A stretch of DNA of 64,000 nt from Bacteroidia bacterium. GTDB taxonomy: Bacteria > Bacteroidota > Bacteroidia > UKL13-3. The position numbers and the translations under genes are program-made. Shown here piece after piece: positions 19,896-29,924 of this stretch. Each line of letters begins with the position of its first letter. The stretch's first letter is position 1. The notes beneath the pieces are model-generated. The model saw nothing but the letters and a program-made list of their open reading frames with translations, was not told where the DNA came from and did not search any database. The DNA lies in the NCBI GenBank assembly GCA_023151275.1, contig JAKLJI010000014.1:38964-102963 (forward strand), written 5' to 3'.

Positions 19896-20687
19896 ATGAC
19901 AACAGCAGCTATGCCACAAAATATTCTGACCGAAATCAAAGATCAGATTTTTTACATCACTATTAACCGGGAAGACAAACTGAATGCCCTAAACATTCAA
20001 ACCCTTTCCGACATTAAAAATGCAGTTCTTAGCATTTACGACAACGCAGAAGTAAGAGGCGTAATCCTAACTGGAAAAGGAACTAAAGCATTTGCAGCCG
20101 GTGCAGACATTGCCGAGTTTGCAAACTTCAATATTGAAGAAGGAACTCGCATGAGTGAAGAAGGACATGCTGTTCTTCGCGCAATCGACAATTGCCCAAA
20201 ACCTGTAATTGCTGCGGTAAATGGATTTGCACTTGGAGGTGGAAATGAATTAGCCATGGCTTGTCACATCCGTGTAGCTGTTGAAAAGGCTCGCTTTGGA
20301 CAACCAGAAGTTAACCTAGGAATCACTCCTGGTTATGCAGGTACACAACGCCTTGCTCAACTTATTGGCAAAGGCCGTGCACTTGAATTCCTCATGACAG
20401 CTGATATGATGGATGCGCAAACCGCATTGAATTACGGTCTTGTAAACCATGTTGTTCCTGCAGACCAATTGATTCCAAAATGCGAGGAAATCCTCAACAA
20501 GATTAAAGCAAAAGCGCCATTAGCCATTTCAAGTGTTATCCGTTGCGTTAACGCCTATTATGAAAAACGTGCTGACGGCAATGATGTAGAAATCAATGAA
20601 TTCGGCAATTTCTTCGGCTCTCAAGATTTCATTGAAGGCACAAAAGCATTCCTTGAAAAAAGACCAGCCAACTTCAATGGCCAATAA
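19896..20687 (+). CDS. enoyl-CoA hydratase/isomerase family protein
   Basis: KAFAAGADIAEF, AAVNGFALGGGNELAMACHIRVA, FGQPEVNLGITPGYAGTQRL. Confidence 0.95.
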   Translation: MTTAAMPQNILTEIKDQIFYITINREDKLNALNIQTLSDIKNAVLSIYDNAEVRGVILTGKGTKAFAAGADIAEFANFNIEEGTRMSEEGHAVLRAIDNCPKPVIAAVNGFALGGGNELAMACHIRVAVEKARFGQPEVNLGITPGYAGTQRLAQLIGKGRALEFLMTADMMDAQTALNYGLVNHVVPADQLIPKCEEILNKIKAKAPLAISSVIRCVNAYYEKRADGNDVEINEFGNFFGSQDFIEGTKAFLEKRPANFNGQ

Positions 20688-20703
20688 GAATATATGCTCC
20701 AAC

Positions 20704-20738
20704 AAAAAAGCCCGCATCGTTCAGATACGGGCTTTTTT
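20704..20738 (+). terminator. intrinsic terminator, possibly bidirectional between convergent genes
   Basis: aaaaaagcccgcatcgttcagatacgggctttttt. Confidence 0.85.
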
Positions 20739-20760
20739 ATTTTGTCAATAAATTTTGTTT

Positions 20761-21297
20761 TTAGTTTCCTGGGGCAGGAGCCGCAGATACGATTCCAAGC
20801 TTCTTCTTAACAGATGAAATCATGTTATCACCTTCTGGCTTATAAAGGAATCCGGCGAGGCTACTATCAAATACATAGCTGTAGCCACCTTCTTTGGCAA
20901 CCTGACTAATTGCATTTTTAGCTTTTTCAATAATTGGCTTCAAAAGTTCAGACTCTTTTTTACGCATATTTTCCTGAGCTGATTGCTGAAACTCTTGAAT
21001 TCTGTTTTGCATATCTTGAAGTTCTTTTTGTTTTACCTCTTTGATAGCTTCAGGCATCGTTTTTTCAGCTTTTTGGTATTCCAGATACTTCTTCTGAAAC
21101 TCTTCACTCATTTTTTTCAATTCATCCTCAAGTGATTTTTGAAAATTCTCCATGTCGGTATTGGCCTTTTTGTATTCAGGCATTACTTGCATAAGCTCCT
21201 GTAAATCCACATAACCGATTTTCTGTGCATTCGCTTTTCCTGCCAACACCAACGCGGCCAGCAGGATTACCATTGATCTGATCAGATTTTTCATCAT
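20761..21297 (-). CDS. OmpH/Skp family periplasmic chaperone
   Basis: Signal peptide, AQKIGYVDLQELMQVMPEYKKA, long coiled coil, YSYVFDSS. Confidence 0.92.
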   Translation of the reverse strand: MMKNLIRSMVILLAALVLAGKANAQKIGYVDLQELMQVMPEYKKANTDMENFQKSLEDELKKMSEEFQKKYLEYQKAEKTMPEAIKEVKQKELQDMQNRIQEFQQSAQENMRKKESELLKPIIEKAKNAISQVAKEGGYSYVFDSSLAGFLYKPEGDNMISSVKKKLGIVSAAPAPGN

Positions 21298-21338
21298 TAT
21301 TCTATTTCTGTGTGTTTATTTCTCCAAAATCGTGCCAA

Positions 21339-21911
21339 TTAGCGATCGGCTCCACCTGACCCGGTTCCACCTTTGGGATTTTTATTTTTTGTTACAGTAA
21401 CCCCCAATTCGGCAAGAACCTCGTCACTCTTGTCGTATCTAGCATTGCTGTATAACATTATGAACTCCCCGCTTCTGGCAAATATAAAGTCGAGGGCATT
21501 TTGTTTAGCAATTTTCTGACACGCATTAAATACTTTATCTTGAATTGGTTTGATCAACTCTTGACGTTTTCTGAACAACTCGCCTTCAAATCCAAACTTC
21601 TTATTGGTGAACTCTTTAAGTTCCTGCTCCTTAGCAAGAATTTCAGCTTCACGCTTTTTCTTCATTTCTTCGGTCAAAAGAATTTGCTCAGCCTGATAGT
21701 CCTTCCTCAACTTTTCAATCTCCTGCTTTTTGGTTTCAATTTCCTTTTGCCAGGTTTCTGCAATATCATCCAGCTTCTTTTGGGCTGATTTATACTCAGG
21801 CAGAAGGTCTAAGATGTATTCGGTATCAACATAGGCAAATTTCTGTGCCTTTGCCGCATTGCTAAGAAACAGCGCAGCTATCAAAAAAAATAGTTTTGTT
21901 GCTTTTTTCAT
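21339..21911 (-). CDS. OmpH/Skp family periplasmic chaperone (second copy)
   Basis: AQKFAYVDTEYILDLLPEYKSAQKKLD, coiled coil, LDFIFARSGEFIMLYSN. Confidence 0.92.
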   Translation of the reverse strand: MKKATKLFFLIAALFLSNAAKAQKFAYVDTEYILDLLPEYKSAQKKLDDIAETWQKEIETKKQEIEKLRKDYQAEQILLTEEMKKKREAEILAKEQELKEFTNKKFGFEGELFRKRQELIKPIQDKVFNACQKIAKQNALDFIFARSGEFIMLYSNARYDKSDEVLAELGVTVTKNKNPKGGTGSGGADR

Positions 21912-21915
21912 GCTA

Positions 21916-24432
21916 TTAAAATTGCTGGCCTAAGAGAAAGTGAAAATTTCCTCCGTTAATTCGATCAGGAAATGGATGGAATGGAGCTCTGTCTATACCC
22001 CAACCATAATCCAAACCAATCAAACCAAACATGGGTAGAAAAATACGAACGCCTGCGCCATAGGACCTGTTCACTTCAAAAGGATTAAACAGCTTGGCAT
22101 CGTTCCAAGCGCCACCGGCTTCAACAAAAAGCAATGGGAATACCGTAGCTTGTGGGTTCAATGAAACAGGATACCTCAACTCCATCGTATATCGGTTGTA
22201 AATGGTAGCTCCGGCCTGGGTATAGGTTCCAGAGGCCTGATTAACCACATAGGGAGTTAAGGAGTTATCTTGGTAACCACGAAGGGCAATCAATTCCCTT
22301 CCATCCAAATTGAAACCTGTTAAACCTGAACCTCCAAGCCAGAAGCGCTCAAATGGGGTTACTCCCTTATTTACATTGTATGCCCCTATGAAGCCGAAAT
22401 TAGCACGGGTCATCAGAACTAAGTTACCTGCAATTCGGTTGAACCAAGTGGCATCAAACTTCCATTTGTAAAACTCCAACCATTTTGTCCGAGTTAGTCG
22501 ATCGGCTGTGGTGTAATCAACCCCATCAAAAAGAGAATATGGAGGAGTAAATTGAACCGATAGCGAAATATTAGAACCACCTCTTGGATAAATTGGCTGG
22601 TCTGTTGAGTTTCTTCCCAATATAACCCTGAAGCTTAAATTCCTAGAACCGCCTGTTGGAATGGTGGTGAAGTAAGCCCTTCCATCAACATCCGTTACGT
22701 TATTGTAATATTGAAACGAAAGCTGGTATTGAATGGTAAAAAAGTCATCCGGCCAACGCAATCTCTTTCCTAAACCGGCGCTCGCACCAGTTGTATATAA
22801 TCCAGCACGATAAGCACCGGTTCTTCCATTGGATTGAATGGAATGGAAAATTGAAGTTGTTAAGGAATTAGGTTTCTTTCCGCCCAACCAAGGCTCGGTA
22901 AATGATGCTGAATACGATTGGAAAAAAGTTCCGTTGGTTTGCGCCCTTAATGATAAACGCTGTCCATCACCACTAGGAATTGGAGTCCAATACTTGGTTT
23001 TAGCCACTTTCCGAGCTGAAAAATTATTCAAGGATAAACCTAAAGTACCTACAACAAAACCTGCTCCCCATCCCCCTGATAGCTCAATTTGGTCATTGGC
23101 TCTTTCTTCCACTTTGAACTCAATATCAACAGTTCCATTCATTGGATTTGGAACTGGATTCACATTCAATGCCTCAGGATTAAAATACCCAATTTGAGAT
23201 AATTCCCTCAATGAACGGGTAATATCAGACTTGCTAAAAAGCTGACCTGGCTTGGTGCGTAATTCTCTCAAAACCACATGGTCTGAGGTCTTTGAATTCC
23301 CTTTTACTGTAACCTTATTAATACGTGCCTGTTGACCTTCAGCTATGCGTATCTCCATATCAATGGAGTCATTTTCAACCAATACTTCAACCGGCTCAAC
23401 CCGGAAAAACAGATAGCCATCATCCATGTAAAGGGTAGAAATATCATTTCCATCCTGGCTTCCATTCAAACGTTGGTCCAAAACAGATTGATCATACACA
23501 TCCCCTCTTTTTATTCGCAAAATACGGGCCAATTCCTCAGCAGAGTATTTGCTATTCCCTACAAAGCGAATGTCTCTAAAAAAGTATTTCTCACCTTCCG
23601 AAATTTGCACTTTGATGGCATAATCTCCCTGTGCATTTCTCCAAACGGAATCTTTTACAATATGTGCGTCTCTGTAGCCAAGCGAAAGGTATTTTTCAAT
23701 AATTTTTTGCTTATCGTCTGAAAAGGTTTCTTCCTGGTATTTGGACTTTACAAACAGTCTTTTCACCTTAGTATCCTTCATCAGTTTACGAAGCTTTTTA
23801 TCTGGGAGTGCCTGATTTCCTTCAAATGCAATGGAACCAATTTTCACTTTACGGCCCCTATCAATAGTAATTCTGAGTTTAGAATTGATTTTTTTAACTT
23901 CATCCGGAATGGTTTCGAACTCAACTTTTACATCTGCGTATCCCTTTTCTGAAAAGTAGTTTACAATTTCCCGATGGGTAGCATTCAACATGTTTTCGGT
24001 GATAATCTGACCGGTTCTTAATGTCATGGCCTCACGCAAATCTTCGGCCTTCGACTTCTTTAAGCCTTTGATAATGAAATTGGATAATCTTGGCTTTTCT
24101 TTCACCGCAATGCGCAACCAAACCTTATCCTCTTCCATTTTTGTAATATCGATTCGGACATCTTCAAATAGCTTTTGCTTCCAAAGATTGGTAATTGCTT
24201 TTGCAATATCATCGGAAGGAATTCTTAGTTTTTGGTTGATGCTAAGACCCGATAAAACAGCAAGTACCGGCTTATCGTAGTATTCGGTTCCTGTAATCTC
24301 AATACCGGAAAGAATATACTCTTTAGGACTACTGAAGTTCAGGTCGAAATAGGTTCGGGTTGAATCCTGAGCAAAAAGGCCCGTGCAAAGAATCAGGCCG
24401 AAATAAAAAAACAGGGCTCTCAATTTGGTCAT
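21916..24432 (-). CDS. bamA: BamA outer membrane protein assembly factor
   Basis: Multiple POTRA repeats and C-terminal barrel (LGRNSTDQPIYPRGGSNISLSVQFTPP; RGYQDNSLTP). Confidence 0.95.
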   Translation of the reverse strand: MTKLRALFFYFGLILCTGLFAQDSTRTYFDLNFSSPKEYILSGIEITGTEYYDKPVLAVLSGLSINQKLRIPSDDIAKAITNLWKQKLFEDVRIDITKMEEDKVWLRIAVKEKPRLSNFIIKGLKKSKAEDLREAMTLRTGQIITENMLNATHREIVNYFSEKGYADVKVEFETIPDEVKKINSKLRITIDRGRKVKIGSIAFEGNQALPDKKLRKLMKDTKVKRLFVKSKYQEETFSDDKQKIIEKYLSLGYRDAHIVKDSVWRNAQGDYAIKVQISEGEKYFFRDIRFVGNSKYSAEELARILRIKRGDVYDQSVLDQRLNGSQDGNDISTLYMDDGYLFFRVEPVEVLVENDSIDMEIRIAEGQQARINKVTVKGNSKTSDHVVLRELRTKPGQLFSKSDITRSLRELSQIGYFNPEALNVNPVPNPMNGTVDIEFKVEERANDQIELSGGWGAGFVVGTLGLSLNNFSARKVAKTKYWTPIPSGDGQRLSLRAQTNGTFFQSYSASFTEPWLGGKKPNSLTTSIFHSIQSNGRTGAYRAGLYTTGASAGLGKRLRWPDDFFTIQYQLSFQYYNNVTDVDGRAYFTTIPTGGSRNLSFRVILGRNSTDQPIYPRGGSNISLSVQFTPPYSLFDGVDYTTADRLTRTKWLEFYKWKFDATWFNRIAGNLVLMTRANFGFIGAYNVNKGVTPFERFWLGGSGLTGFNLDGRELIALRGYQDNSLTPYVVNQASGTYTQAGATIYNRYTMELRYPVSLNPQATVFPLLFVEAGGAWNDAKLFNPFEVNRSYGAGVRIFLPMFGLIGLDYGWGIDRAPFHPFPDRINGGNFHFLLGQQF

Positions 24433-25181
24433 GCGTTTTCTGCGATTTGTTCACTGATCTTTCCAAAGCGGCGCTCCCGATTCTGGAATTCGTAGATTGC
24501 CTGGTAAAGATCTTCAGGGGTGAAGTCAGGCCATAGTTTTGGACTGAAGTACAATTCGCTGTATGCAATTTCCCACAGCAGGAAATTACTAATTCGCTGT
24601 TCTCCACTTGTCCTGATTAATAATTCTGGATGTGGATAGGCAGCAGTAGACAAATGTTCATCGATGGTTTTATCCGTAATGGAGTTGGGGCTAATCAATC
24701 CATTTTTTGCTTTTTCAGCAATTTTTTGAACCGCTTGGGTAATATCCCACTTTGCACTGTAGCTCAAAGCAAGGATAAGTGTTAAACCGGTATTGTTCTT
24801 GGTAGCTTCAATGGTTTTACTTAACTGAGAAACACATCTATCCGGCAAATCATTTTGATTTCCAATGCTTTGAAGCCGGATATTGTTTTTCATCAAAGTA
24901 GGAGTTTCCTTCCCAATGGTATCAATAAGTAATTCCATGAGGGCCTTAACCTCAAACTGGGGGCGGCTCCAATTTTCGGTTGAAAAAGCATAGAGTGTAA
25001 AATACTTGATTCCCAGTTCGGCTCCAGCTTCGGTAATACGCTTTACCGTTCCTACCCCATTTTGATGCCCGAATATCCTGAACTTTCCCTTACCCTTTGC
25101 CCAACGGCCATTGCCGTCCATAATTATGGCAATATGCTTAGGAAGCTTTTTGGAATCTATCTGGTCTTTGTAGTTTATCAC
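24429..25181 (-). CDS. uppS: isoprenyl transferase (undecaprenyl diphosphate synthase)
   Basis: PKHIAIIMDGNGRWAKGKG, LYAFSTENWSRP, ELLIRTSGEQRISNFLLWEIAYSELYF. Confidence 0.96.
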   Translation of the reverse strand: MINYKDQIDSKKLPKHIAIIMDGNGRWAKGKGKFRIFGHQNGVGTVKRITEAGAELGIKYFTLYAFSTENWSRPQFEVKALMELLIDTIGKETPTLMKNNIRLQSIGNQNDLPDRCVSQLSKTIEATKNNTGLTLILALSYSAKWDITQAVQKIAEKAKNGLISPNSITDKTIDEHLSTAAYPHPELLIRTSGEQRISNFLLWEIAYSELYFSPKLWPDFTPEDLYQAIYEFQNRERRFGKISEQIAENA

Positions 25182-25207
25182 TGTATGGAGTAGCTAATCG
25201 GGCGAAT

Positions 25208-26026
25208 TTAATAAAATCTGGCACACTTTACCTTGCTGTTCAGGCGAAAAGTTAAAGAGAATGTGCTCGTCATGTACCAATCGCGGTAATTTGAATCTCC
25301 CCTTTTGTAACCTTTTTTGTTAATGGGCGAACCGTTCCACTCAATTGACCTGTCTGTAAGTGTTGCAGTTATAAGTCCTCCATCCGAAAATCTGCTTTCA
25401 ATATCCGGATAAACCCCACTTACATCATCTAGGTAATCCGTGTAGGTTCTTCTAAAACCCAATTGCCATTCCAGAGCCAGGTTTTTATTTACCATCCATT
25501 TAAATCCCATGCCAAATGGAATGGCAACACCTATGCGGCTGTAGCTTACATCTTCGGTGCGATAATCTATCAAATCAAAGGTTTTACCGTTCAAATTGGT
25601 TTGTGGGTTGAATGAAAAAGCAGCAATTCCACTGTAGAAATATGCGGTATAAGGTTTATTCAAAACAAATGGCCCATACTTAAAAAAATTAAATTCAAGT
25701 ACAGATGCAACTTCATTAATTTGAGAGTAAAAACTCAGGTTCCGACCTCTGTTAAAATCAAAATTTTTATCAGAGCCTGAAACTTTTAAAACATTCAATT
25801 CCGTTTTCCAGGCGAAACTTGGACTTAAGTTTATTCTAGCAAAAATGCCTCCGGTTGGATGTGTTTCCTTTAGAACGACTGAAGGCGACAAATCACCCCA
25901 ATAATTCGAAACTCCACCCTGGATACCAAACTCATAACGGCTGTATTGAGCCTTGACTGACCCGCAATGCATCGTAATCCAATAAAAAAGAATCACGAAT
26001 ACTTTTATGGAATTGGGCAGCCTCAT
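25208..26026 (-). CDS. DUF6089-like outer membrane beta-barrel protein
   Basis: GIQGGVSNYWGDLSPSVVLKETHPTGGIFARINL; follows uppS/precedes nadK cluster context. Confidence 0.85.
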   Translation of the reverse strand: MRLPNSIKVFVILFYWITMHCGSVKAQYSRYEFGIQGGVSNYWGDLSPSVVLKETHPTGGIFARINLSPSFAWKTELNVLKVSGSDKNFDFNRGRNLSFYSQINEVASVLEFNFFKYGPFVLNKPYTAYFYSGIAAFSFNPQTNLNGKTFDLIDYRTEDVSYSRIGVAIPFGMGFKWMVNKNLALEWQLGFRRTYTDYLDDVSGVYPDIESRFSDGGLITATLTDRSIEWNGSPINKKGYKRGDSNYRDWYMTSTFSLTFRLNSKVKCARFY

Positions 26027-26036
26027 TTTGTTTTGG

Positions 26037-26927
26037 TTAAAACTGCGGACAACCTTGACCCTTTGTGCGAATCACGTAGGACAGTGTTATTCCCGCCATC
26101 ATGTAAACATCATTTCTAAACTTCTCTTTGAAGCTTCTTGAATTTCCTTCTACATTTTGATTGCCCCCAAAAGTTTCCCATGACCTGTCGGAAAGTAATC
26201 CGGCAACATCGCCATAAGCAGCTCTAACAATTTGAGGGTCTGCGTAAAATCCACCTACATCGTCCAAATAATTGGTTCTGGTAAACCTTAAACCACCTTC
26301 GATTCCTATGAAGAAATCGTCTCCAATTTTTTGCCTAAAACCAATACCAATTGGAAAACAAACTGTGGTTAAGTCGTACTTCAGCAAATCGTTAAACGTG
26401 GTTGTGCCCTGGCCCTCTGTTCCTAAAGGTTGAAGCTCGTAGGTTTTTCCTTGGAACTCGGTTTTTGGATTGAAGTTAAATACGCCAACTCCCAAAAACA
26501 CGTAAGGCAGAAAAGGTCTGGCACTATACGACATCAGGTCATTCTTGAGGATATTGTATTCAGCGTGAACAGAAAACTCATACAAATCACTGTAGAAATT
26601 CAGATTACGCTTGTTATTGCGCTTCTCATTGAAATTTTTATCGTCGCCTGAAACCCTTCCGTAGCCAACAAAACCTTTGATGGCCCAACGATTATTAATA
26701 TTGTACCTTCCAAAAAGGGCACCACTAAAATGAGTTTCTTTCATTAAAAACTTCTCATTCGAGAGGTCGCCGGCATAATTGGAGGCACCCAGCATCAATC
26801 CAACCTCAACCTGTTGGGCTTGAACTGTAAGCCCAAAACATGCGAAAGCTATTGCAATTGTTTTCTTTAAGGAAATGCGCATAAAGGCAAAAATATAGAA
26901 AAAGGTGGAACTGCAAAGAAACGCCAA
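26037..26927 (-). CDS. DUF6089-like outer membrane beta-barrel protein (paralogue)
   Basis: MLGASNYAGDLSNEKFLMKETHFSGALFGRYNI...RTNYLDDVGGFYADP, clearly related to the adjacent ORF. Confidence 0.85.
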   Translation of the reverse strand: MAFLCSSTFFYIFAFMRISLKKTIAIAFACFGLTVQAQQVEVGLMLGASNYAGDLSNEKFLMKETHFSGALFGRYNINNRWAIKGFVGYGRVSGDDKNFNEKRNNKRNLNFYSDLYEFSVHAEYNILKNDLMSYSARPFLPYVFLGVGVFNFNPKTEFQGKTYELQPLGTEGQGTTTFNDLLKYDLTTVCFPIGIGFRQKIGDDFFIGIEGGLRFTRTNYLDDVGGFYADPQIVRAAYGDVAGLLSDRSWETFGGNQNVEGNSRSFKEKFRNDVYMMAGITLSYVIRTKGQGCPQF

Positions 26928-26989
26928 ATCAATTGGATAATTGCAGAACTACACCCAGTTGAACGAGATGGAAACTTATTAAGTATTCT

Positions 26990-27886
26990 TTAATGCTTAA
27001 AATTCCGGTTATCAAAACCCCACATCAATTTTTCGCGAAGGGTTGAAAGGTAATTCTCTCCGTTTAATCGTAACAATTTAAAAGCAAAATCAGCCTTTCG
27101 AATTGCCAATTGCACCTTAGTATCAATGGATTCTGAGCGTGAATCAAGAGTTGCCAGAAATGAAGTACTTCTTCCCTCTATCTCAAAGGAAATAACGTTT
27201 TGGTCCGAAATAATCATTGGCCGAACATTCAGGTTGTGCGGGGCAATTGGGGTAATAACAAAACTTGCAGATGCCGGATAGAGAATAGGACCTCCACAAC
27301 TTAAATTATAACCTGTTGAACCTGTTGGGGAAGAAATTATCAAGCCATCACTCCAATAAGAGTTTAAAAACTCCCCATTAATGAAAGTGTGGATGGTCAT
27401 CATTGAGGAGGTATCCTTTTTATGAATGACAAAATCATTCAAGGCATAATTCACTCCACCAAACATGTTCCTGTCGCTCTCCAACTGCAAAACCGTTCGC
27501 GAATCAAGGTAATAATGACCCTTTTCTAAATCTTGTAACATTTGGATTGCATCTTCAGCTGCAACCCCAGCCAAAAATCCCAATCTCCCTGTATTGATGC
27601 CAATAACAGGTATTTCTTTATGAAGAATTAGTTCAAGTGCGTGCAAAATTGTCCCATCACCACCTATACTAATAATAACATCCGGGTCAAAAGCACAAAG
27701 ATCCTCGTGAGTTGAGAAAGTAACCTGATTGCTCTTCAAGTTCAAGCCTTTCCGAATGCAATCCTCATAAAACTTTCTGTAAATGGAAAACGTCTTTCCT
27801 TTTCGCTGCTCTAAAAAATCAAAAAAAGCTTGAATCTCCTGAAACCTATCATCCTTGAAATATTTCCCGTATATGGCCAGTTTCAT
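26990..27886 (-). CDS. nadK: NAD kinase
   Basis: ISIGGDGTILHAL, GINTGRLGFLA, NDFVIHK, DGLIISSPTGSTGYNLSCGGPI. Confidence 0.96.
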   Translation of the reverse strand: MKLAIYGKYFKDDRFQEIQAFFDFLEQRKGKTFSIYRKFYEDCIRKGLNLKSNQVTFSTHEDLCAFDPDVIISIGGDGTILHALELILHKEIPVIGINTGRLGFLAGVAAEDAIQMLQDLEKGHYYLDSRTVLQLESDRNMFGGVNYALNDFVIHKKDTSSMMTIHTFINGEFLNSYWSDGLIISSPTGSTGYNLSCGGPILYPASASFVITPIAPHNLNVRPMIISDQNVISFEIEGRSTSFLATLDSRSESIDTKVQLAIRKADFAFKLLRLNGENYLSTLREKLMWGFDNRNFKH

Positions 27887-27887
27887 A

Positions 27888-28550
27888 TTATTCCTGAATG
27901 TACTTCATTAACCAATTGTAGCGGTCAATCAAAGAATGATTTTCATTTTGAAGGGAGGATGAGTAAACAAGCTGATAGCCAAACCGCTCATAACTGGAAA
28001 TGAGGTAGGACACATCCTCCTTATTGAGTTTAAGTGAAACAAAAACCTTTCCCGAATCATCGTGAGCTGGTTCAAGCATGAGATGCAAAATGCGAATGTT
28101 ATTGCTTTCGGCAAGGTGGCTTAATTCAGCTGGCGAATAATTTACCAAGTCCATTTCCAAAACCAAAGAGGCACCGGGTTGAATGAGTGCGGTATTGACT
28201 TGCCAATTCATCCCGGTATCCGCGGATTTTATTAGGCCCATGAATCGTCCTTCTGCATCTGTTATTGCGATGACAGAAACAGAAGTTTCATAAAAGCGGG
28301 AAATCAACTCAAACAAATGCGAATAATGTGGCAACTCCCAAAGCGGATTAACCGGCAACATGGAATCACCGCAGGTTTCATTGTACCTGGATTCGGCAAT
28401 CTCCTTATTCATCCAGCCAACAATAATCCCATTTTCAATAACCGGCAATAGATTCAAACCGCAATCCTCAAAAAACATGGAGGCGGTTTCATTGCTGTCT
28501 GAACGCTTTAATGGGAAAAGGTCAGGCGATATGAGTTGATAGGCAAACAC
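27888..28550 (-). CDS. CBS-domain protein
   Basis: SMFFEDCGLNLLPVIENGIIVGWMN...SVSVIAITDAEGRFMGLI; immediately upstream of nadK. Confidence 0.8.
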   Translation of the reverse strand: MFAYQLISPDLFPLKRSDSNETASMFFEDCGLNLLPVIENGIIVGWMNKEIAESRYNETCGDSMLPVNPLWELPHYSHLFELISRFYETSVSVIAITDAEGRFMGLIKSADTGMNWQVNTALIQPGASLVLEMDLVNYSPAELSHLAESNNIRILHLMLEPAHDDSGKVFVSLKLNKEDVSYLISSYERFGYQLVYSSSLQNENHSLIDRYNWLMKYIQE

Positions 28551-29314
28551 TAATTTGGAAACAATTTTGCGTAAAACGAGGATGCAATATGGTTAAATTC
28601 TACAGGTCGCTCCATCATGGGAGCATGCCCGCATTGGTCGATATAATGCTTTTCTGAATTGGGAAGGAGCTGATGAAATTCTTCACAAACCTCGGGTGGT
28701 GTAATGGTATCCTGCTTTCCCCAAATTAAACAAACAGGCATTTTAAATCCGGGTAAGTCTTTTCGCATATTGTGACGGATGGCTGATTTGGCCATGGTTA
28801 AAATACGGAGAAGTTTACCTTTATCTTGAATCGTCTCAAAAACCTCATCAACCAATTCATCTGTTGTAGAAGCCGGATCATAGAACGTTAAACTGATGCG
28901 TTGCTTCAGGTATTCCTTGTCCCCTTTTCTTGGGTAAGAAGCTCCGAATGCATTTTCATACAATCCCGAACTCCCGGTTAGCAAAAGCGAATGAACTTTT
29001 TCAGGATACTTTTTTACATAAACCAAGGCTACGTGACCGCCCAGTGAATTACCCAAAATATTAACACGATTAAACCCTTTGAATTCAACAAAGTCATGGA
29101 TAAAATTCGCCAGACCCTCAACAGATAACTTGAGGATATTCATTTCAAATATGGGCATCAGTGGAATTACCACCCGGTACCTCTGGCTAAAATGATTTAG
29201 CACATCCTGCCAGTTGCTGAGGGCTCCAAATAATCCGTGAAGTAAAAGAAGCACTTCTCCTTCACCCTGGTCAATGTATTGGAATTTATCCTCTTTCTGA
29301 ATTTGATAACTCAT
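28550..29314 (-). CDS. alpha/beta fold hydrolase
   Basis: VLLLLHGLFGALSNW, NILGNSLGGHVAL (GNSLGG), IWGKQDTITPPE, CGHAPMMERP. Confidence 0.93.
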   Translation of the reverse strand: MSYQIQKEDKFQYIDQGEGEVLLLLHGLFGALSNWQDVLNHFSQRYRVVIPLMPIFEMNILKLSVEGLANFIHDFVEFKGFNRVNILGNSLGGHVALVYVKKYPEKVHSLLLTGSSGLYENAFGASYPRKGDKEYLKQRISLTFYDPASTTDELVDEVFETIQDKGKLLRILTMAKSAIRHNMRKDLPGFKMPVCLIWGKQDTITPPEVCEEFHQLLPNSEKHYIDQCGHAPMMERPVEFNHIASSFYAKLFPN

Positions 29315-29339
29315 TCAAATATAATCTAACCAAATATAC

Positions 29340-29924
29340 TTATTTTTTGTTTCCGGCAAGGCTTTTAACGAGGTCTGAAAAATTCTTCAAAATTTGCAGT
29401 CCATCAGGAGTTTGACAGCTTTCAGGATGAAATTGAACTCCCCAAATGGGAAGGTATTTATGCTTGATGGCCATTACTTCTCCCTCACAACTTGCCGTTT
29501 GCACCAAAACTTCAGGCAAATCTATCAGTTTAAGCGAATGATACCTTGTGGCCTGAAAAGAATCATGGATTCCTTCAAACATGCGATCACCATTATGGCT
29601 CATTGTATCTGTTTTGCCATGCCTTGGCAATTTGGCGTGAACCAATTTTGCGCCAAACAATTCACCAATGGCTTGATGACCCAAACAAATGCCTAAAATT
29701 GGCAACTGAGTTGAGAACCGCTGCAAAATAAGCATCATAAATCCAGCATCTGCTGGAGTAGAGGGACCGGGTGAAATTACCAATGCATCGTAATCGCAGG
29801 CCTGCTGCAAAAGCAATGACTCCTCATCGTTCCTAAAAACAACACATTCTGCACCGCATTGCTCCAAGTAATCCCGAAGCATATAGGTGAAGGAGTCGTA
29901 ATTATCGAGCAGTAGAAATTTCAT
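29340..29924 (-). CDS. pabA: glutamine amidotransferase, anthranilate/aminodeoxychorismate synthase component II
   Basis: LLLDNYDSFTYML, ISPGPSTPADAG, LGICLGHQAIGELFGA, WGVQFHPES. Confidence 0.88.
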   Translation of the reverse strand: MKFLLLDNYDSFTYMLRDYLEQCGAECVVFRNDEESLLLQQACDYDALVISPGPSTPADAGFMMLILQRFSTQLPILGICLGHQAIGELFGAKLVHAKLPRHGKTDTMSHNGDRMFEGIHDSFQATRYHSLKLIDLPEVLVQTASCEGEVMAIKHKYLPIWGVQFHPESCQTPDGLQILKNFSDLVKSLAGNKK

